Of a stretch of 64,000 nucleotides of DNA, positions 1 to 10,439 are shown piece by piece (position 1 is the first letter of the stretch; each line of letters starts with the position of its first letter). This stretch comes from Ancylostoma caninum (lineage: Eukaryota; Nematoda; Chromadorea; Rhabditida; Ancylostomatidae), in NCBI GenBank assembly GCA_037903475.1, contig JBAJFG010000330.1:372001-436000 (forward strand), in the 5' to 3' direction. Both the position numbers and the translations under genes were made by a program. The notes beneath the pieces were generated by a model. The model had not been told where the DNA came from and ran no database searches. It worked only from the letters and a program-made list of their open reading frames with translations.

Positions 1-522
1 TGGATATGCTAGCAAGTTCAATTCCGACTGGCGTTTTTTTTCTTCCACTTACTTTTTTCCTCTGAAACTCTATTCTACGCAGTTTTGTAAGGGTTTATAA
101 CCTTAGTTGGATATTCTATTCTCTCATGTGCATGCTTGACTACCCTGTTCGAAGGGTCGGAGACTTTATTCGGCTTGGGGCTTCGCAGAATGTGGAATTT
201 CTAGATCCGCAAACAAAGGAGAGACACCGCACAGTATTTCTATGTCATATTTATCTATCCGCTGCATTGACACCGAGCGGTCGCTTTGTCCGGAGCTCTT
301 CTGGCGTTCTGACTGTTCTTCGCTGCTGACGTCTCCTGTGATTCTATCGTCCGGTTCAAGCTGTGAGAAACCTTGTGGCGGGTTTCGGAATCTATATTTC
401 CAACTCCGAAAACGAAAAGCCACCTTAACAGGTACTTAGTTCGTTCGGAAGTTCCCATCTTCTCGCCATCGATTGCGGCCACCGTTCGACTTTCTTGATC
501 TTTCCGATAGTTCAGTACAGTC

Positions 523-1289
523 ATGCCTTCCCCTTCTCGTTCCGAATTCCACAGGAAGACCAGGAGTATGGCTGCAGTGGAAAGTGAAGGATCCTCTGAA
601 GGTACACCGGACGATGTCACAAAGGCTCTCCAGCAGCTGCGTGCAGATAAGAAGACGCCGGTATTTTTAAAAACCCTTATTAACCATGTGTTTGCTGTGC
701 AAGATAGGCTCTCTTCTGTGCTTGTGGAGAATCAGGAACTGCATCAGCAAGTTAACAGCCTGCGCGATGAGAATAATTCACTCAAGCGCGCTCTTGCTGA
801 TGCAGAAAATAAGCTGTCTTCATCGGATACTGTTTGTAAAGTAAATTCATCGGGTTTGGTTAGTGATGTTGATGAGAAAGAACGACTGAGGTCTATTGTA
901 ATCCATGGCATCTCTGAGTCTACTTCATCCAAAGCCACTGTGAGAGCAAATGATGATTATGATGTTATAAGTGATCTCCTAGATCATCTCGATATTGAAT
1001 GTGTTCCCCAGGCAGTCTATAGACTAGGTAGAAAAGAGCCCAATAGACGCCGCCTCATTAAAGTAGTTTTCCCTTCTATAATAGTTTTTTCCAAAAGCTG
1101 GCTATAAAAAGGGCTACTCGATTGCCTTCCACTCCTTATAAGGGTGCATTCATACGCCCCTCATTATCCAAGGAGGAAAGAGATCGCAATAGAGAAGCTA
1201 GACGTGCAAACCTTAGCACTGTTGATGTCACCGCTTCCTCTACTCAATTTAACCAGTCTTCTCAACATGTCAGGATGCCGGTAAACTAA
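523..1289 (+). pseudogene. LINE ORF1 (coiled-coil RNA-binding type), frameshifted
   Basis: The reading frame opens at 523, with a better-placed ATG at 568. It encodes a heptad-rich coiled coil at about residues 55-105 (VENQELHQQVNSLRDENNSL region), then an RRM-like segment around RSIVIHGISE and VYRLGRKEP, as in ORF1 proteins of CR1-type LINEs that bind element RNA and form trimers. The frame stops at 1107. The protein-like reading resumes in another frame at about 1085 and ends at the TAA at 1287-1289, so a frameshift in the T-rich stretch near 1082-1092 breaks it. The basic tail (EERDRNREARR) after the break supports this. It lies directly upstream of ORF2. Confidence 0.75.
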
Positions 1290-4107
1290 TAAGCAGTCCT
1301 CGGATACTTGTCTCCGGTCTGAATTGCTTTTCTTGCAACATCCGCTCCATCCACAAAAATATTGTTCCGCTGACGTTTGTCAAAAGAAAACTCCATAGTG
1401 ATATTGCTATTCTCACAGAAACCTGGCTTGCATGTTCTCATGATCTCGAGCCTATTTTGGGCGATTTGTGCGTAGATTTCAATTATGTGAGGTGCGACAG
1501 AGCCCATAAAAAGGGTGGTGGTGTAGTGATCCTCATAAGGCGAAATATTGCTTTTGAGAATAGGTGGCTCGAGTCTGTCCAAGATGCCTATGAGATCCTC
1601 TCCTGTGATCTTAAGTTGCTTCAGACGACCATTCGCGTAACTGGAATCTATAGGACGCCTTCCTGTAGCTTGAATAATACCCTGCAACTCACCAAGGTAA
1701 TAAGCGACTTGTCTTCCTTTGATGGGCAACATGTCATTACCGGTGATTTTAATCTTTCTGATATAAATTGGCTTAGTAGGACCCCTTCCTGCAGTTCTGC
1801 TGGCTCAAGATACTTTATTGATATGTGCCGGTCATGTAAACTTCGTCAACATGTCCACATTCCTACCCGTGGTGACCGCATACTAGATCTTGTCTTGAGT
1901 TGCCACAAAAACTCAATTAATGACGTTACTGTAAATTCGCCCGTAGGAACTAGCGACCACTGTTCCATATCTTACAACATCCCCAACACGTTAGATCCGC
2001 CGGCCTACCGACTGCGTAAGGTTTACTCCAAAGCGAACTATGATATCATCTGCCAATTCTTATGCTCCCTAGACTGGCGTGGAATCCTTGAAGGTTTTTC
2101 GTGTTCCAACGATAAATACGAGTTTTTCCTATCGATCCTACACTACTGCGTCCAGAACTTTGTCCCTGTTGAAAAGCAACCTGTGAGTTATGGTAATCTT
2201 CCCCCTAACTTGTCGAGGCTTTTTGAACGTAGAGAACAAGCTTGGCTAATGTCCCAATCCGATCCTTGTCAGGAAAACGTCACCTATTTTAGAAAGGTTA
2301 GGGACAAGTTTGACCGCCTTCTCAAGAAGTATAACAAGTACATTGAAAGAAAAGTACTCCAGAGTCCTAGGAAATCCTCGCTTTACAAACTCCTCAATTC
2401 TAGGCTGAAGCGGTCACCACACATTCCTACTCTGACGAATGATGATGGTACAACCGTTAGCAGTGATTCTGGAAAAGCATCAATCTTTGCAAAGCAGTTC
2501 CAAAAGTCGTTTTCCGAGTGCTCTTCCGACGTACAATGGGACCCACCAGAAACATCCAGTTCTACAGACTGTTCTGTTTGGTTTTACAAGGAGGATATCT
2601 ATGAAATGCTTTGCCATCTACCACTGTCCTACGCTATTACTCCTGATGCAATACCACCCTATTTCATTCGAAAGGTTGCCATTGCACTCGCTTATCCCCT
2701 TGAACACATTTTCAATTACAGTTTTTTGCATAGTGACATACCCAGCCGGTGGAAGCACGCTTTTGTTGTACCAATACCCAAGAAAGCACCATACTATCTT
2801 GCATCAAATTATCGTCCTATCAGCATCACATCTGTGTTTGCCCGAGTTTTCGAGAAAATTCTCAAGTCCACGATTGTTAAGTACGTAGAAGCTAAGGCTA
2901 TTCTTCCTGATGAGCAGTTTGGGTTTAGAGCCGGTCGGTCTACAGAAACTTTGATGTTGTCAGCTATGGAAGACTGGACAAAAGCACTTGATCGAGGAAC
3001 CGATGCTGATGTCGTTTATTTTGACTTCGCCAAAGCTTTCGACAAGGTCCCTTTCAATGAGCTCATTCTTAAGCTCCAAAAAATTGGCTTGCACCCCAGA
3101 ATTACAGACTGGATAAAGAACCTCATTTCTGGTAGGTCGTTTCAGGTTAGAGTCAACGAATCATTTTCTCAAGCATGTTCAGTGACGAGCGGAGTCCCGC
3201 AGGGTGGGGTCTTATCACCTATACTTTTTATTATATACACATGCGAGATTCCTGGCCTAGTTAGTCGTTACAGTGTCTCCTGCAAAATGTTTGCTGACGA
3301 CATTAAGATATATAAAACTTCAGTGATGACCATGATGATCTTCAGTCAGCAATTACGGCAATTGCTGACTGGTCAGTCACATGGAAGCTTCCTTTATCTG
3401 GCCTAAAAACCAAACTATTCCATCTAGGTCAGTCAGGAGCAAAGAATGTTTATTACCTTGGTGAGAGTCAATTAGACAGCACTGATACTGTTTGCGACTT
3501 GGGGTTCACTTTGAATAATAAACTTACCTTTGATGTTCATTGCAACTTGATAGCAACGAAAGCAGATAGAACTGTACATAATATTTTTAGATCCTTGACA
3601 ACTAAGTCATCGACTCATTTACTGCTAGCATATAAATCTTATGTGCGCCCCATTCTGGAATATGGTACTACAGTGTTTAGTCCTAAATCCAAGCGCTCCA
3701 TTTCGAGACTTGAAGCTGTCCAAAATAGTTTTACTAGGAAACTGTGGATCAGGCTGCATGGATATAACTATTCCAACATTCCTCCGGCTTCTGCTCGTAA
3801 TATCATATTTAAAATCCCTTCCCTTGCTAGTCGCAGGAAAAAATATGACCTTGTTATGGTCTACAAAATTATTAGTGGCGATGTGAATCTCCCGCTAGAC
3901 AAGTTCTACTCTTTATCCTCTTCTTGTACCAGAGGTGGTCCATCTAAAATTACGTTCCCTACAGCAAGAAGCTCATTGCGCTCATCCTTCTTCACGCAGA
4001 GGGCTGGATCTGATTTTCTAAGACTTTCTAAGAGATACAACCTACCATCTTCCCTGGCACAATTCAAAAGACTTGCGGACAAGTTCCTCAAAGAATCAGC
4101 TTATTAG
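1286..4107 (+). pseudogene. LINE ORF2: endonuclease and reverse transcriptase, frameshifted
   Basis: The product would nick target DNA and reverse transcribe element RNA. From the N terminus it shows an APE-like endonuclease (NIRSIHKN, TETWL, GVVILIR, GDFNLSDINW, SDHCSI) and a reverse transcriptase (NYRPISITSVFARVFEKI, QFGFRAGRST, YFDFAKAFDKV, SGVPQGG, FADDIKIY). Up to about 3323 the frame is open; it then shifts and continues in another frame through the thumb and C-terminal region (WSVTWKLPL, LGFTLNNKL, YKSYVRPILEYG) to the stop at 4107. No ATG opens the ORF2 frame close to ORF1. One frameshift just after the catalytic FADD box makes this copy non-autonomous. Confidence 0.88.
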
Positions 4108-4252
4108 TTTATCGTTCCTAAATTTTTGATGAATTTGTCGTCTTTCTAGACCTATTGTTTGCCTCTGATTTGATTAACTTGTTTGTATTGCGTTTTATGT
4201 TGTTTAACATCTTTTTTGTTGGAAATTTTTCATATAGCGTGGAAACACCACG

Positions 4253-4254
4253 TA

Positions 4255-4333
<79 letters not shown>

Positions 4334-4335
4334 AT
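4253..4335 (+). repeat. (TAAA)n microsatellite tail of the LINE
   Basis: About 20 uninterrupted TAAA units follow the LINE 3' UTR. CR1/RTE-type LINEs often end in a short tandem repeat rather than poly(A), so this marks the 3' end of the insertion. Confidence 0.9.
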
Positions 4336-5572
4336 ATGGTATCCATTTTGTGGCATAACCCAATTTCATAGGTTTGCGGTAGAATTAACTGCAATTAGTG
4401 TTGAAAAGCAAAGGAAGTAGTTGATTCCGAAATTGAAATGGTAGTGCCATGCAAAATGATTGGTAATCGTGATTAGCGCCTGAAGTTACCCCTCTGTGCA
4501 GAACTTTGAAGGATTCTGCGAGATGCCTAAACTACCCTGTGCCTGATTGTAATTAGGCAAGAGTGTCTTGTGGTTTTGGTTTCACCTTGTGTGTGTGGAA
4601 AGTAAGAGAAATAGGGAACCGAGTTAAACCGTGGAAATCAATCAAGCAAGCACAAGTTAGAGGCAAAGTTTATTACAAGTTCGCTGAACACAAGAACAGG
4701 AACAAACAATGAACAAAAATGGAACACGTGCCAAAAAAGGATACAGGCGGATAGGATGAAAAGGGAGGCAACCTCCCAAGGCAGTCCCAGGAGAGAGATA
4801 TGGTGGCTTTCTGCTTCGTGGGTTCTCGTCGCTTTCGATTCCCGCTCAAATTGCCTGAGGGCGCGATCCTGCACTCACATACCCGCTACCGTATTCCGTA
4901 AATGGTTACTAATACACTTCAACCTAGCACTGTACAACATTGTCGTCTTTCCTGAGTGGTAGTAAGTAGTAAATGATCAAGGCGTATTACCTTACCCGCT
5001 TTTGCATTTTGTTTTTCGCTGAAATTTTGTATGCGGGTTTGTTTGGACTACTAATCACAAAGTCTTTACCCATTTTGTATGGCAAAGCCTGCTTTGTGAG
5101 GTTACGGTAGATGGATGCAGAAACTGTAGGTACATACATACGTACATATACACTGTTCAGGCTAGGTCATAACTTTTTTTCGGAGGGTCATTAGGCAATG
5201 ATGAGGAACATATTCGAGATCAGTATTGTCCACCCCACATTATGTGATATATTCCATTTTGAGGTTCCACGTACATCTGGTATCCTTCCCTCGTGAGATT
5301 ATGGACAAATGAAAGGGGGACTATTGGGCTTCCGTTGAATCCTCTAATGTTCCTTTTTTTAGCAATTATACTAGTAATTTGCTGATTGCTTCGTGAAGGT
5401 GATTCCTTTGCAAAGGTGATACTAACGCACTACCTCGAACAGGACTCTTGTTCCAAATTTGTTTAAAAATGTGCTTGATTAGTACAGCTAGAATAGCTCA
5501 CTGCATTGAGTGATACGTGGCTGCTGGAAGGGAAAAAGGGTTCAGGAATCTTACTTCCTCTTAATTGGCAGT
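4336..5572. other. Non-genic stretch
   Basis: I see no convincing exon, RNA gene or repeat here. The short open frames have no family resemblance and no consistent splice sites. It is moderately AT-rich and looks like ordinary nematode intergenic sequence. Confidence 0.5.
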
Positions 5573-5595
5573 TCGTGTGTGTGTGTATGTGTGTG

Positions 5596-5632
<37 letters not shown>
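5573..5632 (+). repeat. (GT)n/(GCGT)n microsatellite
   Basis: A run of GT dinucleotides passes into about ten GCGT tetranucleotides. Alternating purine-pyrimidine sequence of this kind can adopt Z-DNA and is length-variable. The three overlapping cysteine/valine-rich open frames across it are artefacts of the repeat. Confidence 0.92.
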
Positions 5633-5717
5633 GAATCAGCCATCGAAAACGGAAAATGCCTACAGAGCGCGTCGAGTTATGTGCGAAAACGTGGTAAATT
5701 TTGATTTTTACCTTGAC

Positions 5718-6165
5718 TTAAAGACAGCACTCACGATAAAAAAAAAGTTGTCGATGTTCTCATAAAATTCTACTCTGAAGGCTACATTTGTGCCCCTAGT
5801 AGAGAAAACCCCATCGAAAAAGGCAAGGTTTGCGCGAAATACTATGTTGTAATTTGCCAATACATGTTCATTTGTACGAGATCTATCGCCTGAGATGGGT
5901 GTCATCGCGGAGCTGCGGAACGGATCGCCACTATGGGAAAATCCTGATCGATCCTGTATCAGCTGAGAAACACAGCCGCACACGGTCAGAGAGAATGGGG
6001 CGGGGTTGAGCGTACTGGGCGCATGTGTTCATGCGTACGAGTTTTATTACTCGAGTAACTGCAGGATTTGGAGAGATTCCTTTTGCAGTTACAGCCCAAT
6101 TGATGGCACTTTTGAAATTAGCACGAATTCGAGGAAACTTTTTTCAGCGTGAGTGCTGCCTTTAA
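5718..6165. mobile_element. TTAA-flanked MITE, copy 1
   Basis: The 440-bp core is flanked on both sides by TTAA (5718-5721 and 6162-6165). It has terminal inverted repeats, AGACAGCACTCACG on the left and AGGCAGCACTCACG on the reverse-complemented right, and the match continues loosely through an A-rich stretch. TTAA duplications are the signature of piggyBac-type transposition. No transposase is present, so it is nonautonomous. It shares the outer TTAAAGRCA ends with two other elements in this window (13596-14119 and 41395-41861). Confidence 0.8.
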
Positions 6166-6295
6166 GGGTGTTTCGAGCCACTTTTGTCATGCTTAGACAT
6201 GTTAATGGCCGGCAGTTGTTTTCACCACGGTCGGAATGAATGAGATAAGCTCATGATCACAGGACCGTGTAAAAGGAAAGAGACGGGGGGGGGGC

Positions 6296-7020
6296 GGTCG
6301 TATTGCGCGATTCTTCGGGTGGCACTGTAGGCAAACGGCATCTGAGCGCACTCCTACCACCCGGTATACTGTCTCGCGTCACGGTTGCCTGGATCTGCCT
6401 GACATAGCAACTCGTCCATCCAGCAATCATCATACCGTAGAGAAGAACTTTAAACTAGTGGTACTGATGTTTTTAGGACATACCGATGCACGAACGTTTC
6501 GAAAATCAAGCTTATCTGAATACTCTAGCGAATGCACTGTCCAAAACTAGGAAATTTTTACGAAAACCCACAGATTACACTATTCGAATGAAAAGCTTTC
6601 TGAAACGGCCAAACAAACACTTTCAATATGTAGATTTTTCAAACTGCTAAATAGCTGAATCATCCAAACTTGTGGCTTTCTGGACTTGTATACTTCAGGG
6701 ATGCTAGGAACGACTCCCATTAAGTTGAGCACTTGATGTCAACTTGGTCTATGTGACGATTAATTTCGTCAAAACTCTATCGATTCTATGTAGAAGTGCA
6801 GCGCATGTAGAATTGAAACATTGTTTCAGAGGTTCGTTACATAGAGGTATCCGCAACTGTGTAGGCTTCTTCCACGGTAGGATAATCGAGGAAAGGCGGA
6901 CGAGTTGCTCCGTCAGGCAGATCCAGGCAAACCGCGACGCATGACCGTAATCGGGTGGTAGTAGCGCACCCCAGATTCAGCCTGTCTATAGTGCCACGCG
7001 AAGAATCGCGCCATACGACC
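6296..7020. mobile_element. Long inverted-repeat (foldback) element
   Basis: About 120 bp at 6296-6417 reappears inverted at 6897-7020 with high identity; landmarks are GCGCGATTCTTCG and TTGCCTGGATCTGCCTGAC. The similarity continues more weakly both inward and outward, so the true element may span about 6166-7150. A transcript would fold into a long hairpin. No transposase or clear target duplication is visible. It starts immediately beside the TTAA MITE. Confidence 0.75.
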
Positions 7021-7850
7021 TACACCCAGAGACGAGTAGTATGCCTTTATAACGAGGACGATGAACCAGACGGGCGAGAAGTGACAAGGATGCGGATTGC
7101 GGCATAGTAATGTTAGAGGTGAGCCGGCGGCGTGATAAGGGTGCGCCGGTGTCCAAAAGCGGGGAAACGCGTGCTGTCGGATGGTAAGAGTATAGGCATT
7201 CAAAGGTGGACGAGCCCCTGGAGACATGTCCCAACGGTGAGATGCGAGAGCACGGCATGTTCACATCCAAATGGGTCAATGGTTCCATGAACCGCGGTAA
7301 AGAATACTTCTCTGTGGATAGTGTCTGTTCATCCACCAGCACTAATCTTATCCGAGGACAATGAAAATATGCGAGCGAAGCGAGCACGAAAAGAAAAGAA
7401 GCCTGAGAGTCCGGCGTCAGCCGAACGATCAGGCTGGTTCTATATAAAAGAATCGTTTCGCCGTTTCTGTGTTAGAAGATTTTAATTTTTTTCCACGCAT
7501 TGGTCTTGAGCGGATTGCACAAACCATTACCTTACACTTGGCAGAGAGCGCATGAGCGCTCATCAGTTGTTCTACCTTCACCCGTAGACGATTTTATTGG
7601 ATGCTTCAGATTTCGTAGGCGGCAGAGAGCGAGCGGCGGTGGACATGGCGGCTCGCATGTGGGAATACCTGCGCCGGCCGGGTCTTTTACGGGGTCGGGG
7701 GTTGATATCATGGATTTTGATGGGACCACAAGAAGTGCGCTGATTCTGACCATCTCACGAAAAATCCAAACAGGGCCACTAGTCCTTCGAAAAAAATACA
7801 AGGAGGTTTTGAACTATAATGGCGCGCTCTGCAACTCAATCAATAAATGC
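7021..7850. other. Non-genic stretch
   Basis: Apart from a weak outward extension of the neighbouring inverted repeat, I see nothing. The antisense open frames here have no recognisable domain. Confidence 0.45.
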
Positions 7851-8961
7851 TTCGACATCAGGGGTGTGCGGAATTTTCCGTTTTCCGTTTTACGCTTTCC
7901 GTTTTCCGCCCATTTTTGGCCTTCCGTTTTACGTTTTACGTTTTACGGGTTTTTAGCCCGGAAAACGGAAAATCGCGGAAAATTATGAAGGGAGACGAGG
8001 CATTTGTTTTCGGGGTACATCCTGAAAAGGGTTCCTGTGTTTTGATGCGCAAAGTATATGTGTTCACAACAATGGCGTCAAAATTGACGTCCAACCTCCA
8101 TTTACCGTCGCAGTTTCGCTGATCCTCATCATTGTTCCAAATATGCCATACATATGCCCTTCTCTCCTCAAAGGCTCCACAGAAATGTGGGGTGAACTGA
8201 ACTTATATAAAATTTCTATGAAACTGTGACGTGCCATGGTAAGAGCATCAAGCATTCCTACGAAGCAACGCATGATGTAGGCTTTCTTTTTACTTGACAA
8301 AAGCATAAGGGTACATCACAATTGTCACTGTTTTTGTCAGACAATGATCACCAGCTCCACACTGCCGGCGTTGGCGCCTGATGTTTTGCGCAATGTTTAG
8401 GCTGCTTGTATCTCACATTTGCCACACACTGTTCCTCTCGTCCTTCCTCCCTCGCTAACTCACTCCAACGGGATCCTCTGTGAATAACGTGATCCCCCCC
8501 CCCCGGATTGCAAATGTATCAACTACCGTAGTTACCTTTTGTCTGATTTTTTGCAGAATATGTCTGCTCTAAAGTAGAGCGAAGAAGTCGCACTTTTCAC
8601 ACTTTACAGTTTCTCGTCTTAGTAAATAAGTTCAGTGAGAAACATGCCCATTGATTATATAATTCTGATAATCTCTCGTAAGTAGATGAAGGATAGATAC
8701 TCCTCGATCTCCGTATATTCTAGGCGTTGGAAGTAAGTACCATCAGTAGAATTGAAGTTACCTAATTACTTGAAAGAGTCACCACTTATGCTCATCAAGA
8801 AGATACTTAGGAAATCCAATGTTGAGGAGGACTTTTGGTCACAAACCTATGCTTGGGCAAAATTTTCCGATTTACGCCTTCCGTTTTCCGCCCATTTTTG
8901 GCCTTCCGTTTTCCGTTTTACGGGATTTAAAATTTTACTTCCGCACATCCCTGTTCGACAT
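7851..8961. mobile_element. Nonautonomous hAT-like element
   Basis: A 1,095-bp core (7859-8953) is flanked by an exact 8-bp duplication, TTCGACAT, at 7851-7858 and 8954-8961. The ends are inverted: CAGGGGTGTGCGGAA on the left and CAGGGATGTGCGGAA on the reverse-complemented right. The CAGGG terminus and 8-bp duplication are diagnostic of the hAT superfamily. Just inside both ends lie stretches made of TTTTCCG and TTTTACG words, including a shared block around CGCCCATTTTTGGCCTTCCG (7908-7929 and 8890-8907). These are in the same orientation at both ends rather than inverted. No transposase is encoded. Confidence 0.9.
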
Positions 8962-9660
8962 GCAACGCAGTATAGTTCTGTCTCTGAGCTTCGACATGCT
9001 TTAATAGATCGATCCCAACTCCACAAAGTTTCTCACTCCCTTTCCCACCTCTCCAAGAAAAAATAAATAAATAAAGATCGGTGCTGCGGTTCCGGATAGA
9101 AAACGACGTTCCTGCCCACCCATTATACCATCTCCCATTGGTTTTCACATGACATTCTCTCACTTTCGATCCACAACAAAGTGGTGGAGCAAATTCCCAG
9201 CGCCTAGTGGAGCAGCAGAGCTCGAAGTGAGGAATTTAGGCTCAGGGCAAACATCGCCAAGCGAACACCTATTAAAGGACGGCGGCTGTTCATTCTTTCT
9301 GGTCTTGCGGCGAATACCGTACTTGCGCCCGGCCTCGCACACTCGGATCTCTCTCATTTCTTTACCATCCTAAAATTGGTTTTCAGTGTTTTTGAAGTGA
9401 ATTCAACACTTTCAAGCTTCATCCGAGGAGGAGTTTGTGAAATACGTGACATCTGAGGTCTTCGAAACTGTTCCTTTCGTCCTGCGGTCGTCTGGTTTTT
9501 CGTTTCAGTTTTATAATCCTTCTTTGTAACTAGGGCTCAATTGAAATGGCCTCTGTTTGTCTTATCCGACAAATCTATTTCTCCTCTTTGTTGTGAGCTT
9601 GAATATTTTTTCCCACAGCCCTTGATTTTCCGTTTATTAATTTTTGGTGACGTTGTAGTC
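8962..9660. other. Non-genic stretch
   Basis: There is a short TAAA run near 9063-9075. Otherwise I see no gene, RNA or repeat in this spacer. Confidence 0.45.
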
Positions 9661-10226
9661 TGTTGCTTTACAGAATTATAGAAGGTGAATCAGGATCGGA
9701 CTCGCATTCTTCAGAAATTCTACTCTGGACCTCACTTAAGAGGGTTATTCGATTCGCAGATCACGAAAATCGCACTTATTTCCTATCCTATTCACGTTCT
9801 GTAAGGATGTGGTAAGGTCATAGTAAGAAACAAAGAGAAAATGTCAAGCCTGGCAAGGAAATGGCAGTCTGATCAGGCGCTTTCCCGCATTTCTGCTTAG
9901 AAAATATTCGAAATTTCCTCACTAATTGATGAAAGGGTTAATGAATGTCATAAACGTGAGAACGTAGCCACTTTGTACTGTAACACCACGTGCGGCGTTA
10001 GCCCGACTACAGCATCTGGCACTGCCATTACTTCGATTTCTTCGTCGAAAATTGCATTTTATTTTACTCTCCTACGTCATTCCCCGCGTAAACTTACGAA
10101 GACGTTTCTAGGGTAGAAAATAAGCGCGATTTGCGTGATCAAAGATCGAATAACCCCTGAAAGAGAGGTGAAATTTCTAAAGAATGCGAGTCCGATCCTG
10201 ACCTTCCATAATTCTGTTGTTGCTTT
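9661..10226. mobile_element. MULE-like MITE with 9-bp target duplication
   Basis: A 548-bp core (9670-10217) is flanked by an exact 9-bp duplication, TGTTGCTTT, at 9661-9669 and 10218-10226. It has inverted ends about 100 bp long; landmarks are ACAGAATTAT, GGATCGGACTCGCATTCTT and ATTCGATTC/GAATCGAAT. Long inverted ends plus a 9-bp duplication are the hallmark of Mutator-like elements. No transposase is present. Its right end lies about 210 bp before the rpl-37 start codon, so it occupies part of the rpl-37 upstream region. Confidence 0.85.
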
Positions 10227-10433
10227 CCTTCTGAGCTTATCATCTTTGTTACTATGTGATCTCGTAGTTTTTTTTCTTTTTGAAGAAGCTCTTCGGGTCC
10301 GTTTTCAGCCACGCATATTTGTTAATCCTCACTTTTCATGCTTTGGTCACATTCTTCTGTTCATTTGAAAAAGTTTCATTTCATTTCCTATCCCGATTCT
10401 CGATATTCCTTAATAGCTCTGTTAATTTTAATG

Positions 10434-10439
10434 TTTCAG
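10434..10439 (+). promoter_or_regulatory. rpl-37: Trans-splice (spliced-leader) acceptor of rpl-37
   Basis: TTTCAG, the strong nematode 3' splice consensus, abuts the rpl-37 ATG and follows a T-rich tract. An acceptor directly at the start codon, with no obvious upstream coding exon, is typical of SL1 trans-splicing. A cis-spliced 5' UTR intron would look the same. The position also fixes the start codon at 10440. Confidence 0.7.

Larger units (their letters stand above)
523..4335 (+). mobile_element. CR1-like non-LTR retrotransposon (LINE), decayed
   Basis: The element has the two-ORF layout of the Jockey/CR1 group. A coiled-coil ORF1 is followed by an ORF2 with an APE-type endonuclease (GDFN motif) and a reverse transcriptase (YRPIS, FDFAKAFDKV, GVPQGG and FADD boxes), ending in a tandem TAAA tail. 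Both ORFs carry frameshifts, so the copy cannot encode intact proteins. The 5' end is not defined: bases 1-522 may be its 5' UTR, since no other feature begins there. No target site duplication was resolved because the 3' end is a simple repeat. The clade assignment rests on ORF1 type, motif style and microsatellite tail, not on a tree. Confidence 0.88.

Noticed and set aside
5506..5765. Three overlapping Cys/Val/Arg-rich frames
   Set aside because: They are readings of the GT/GCGT microsatellite in three frames.
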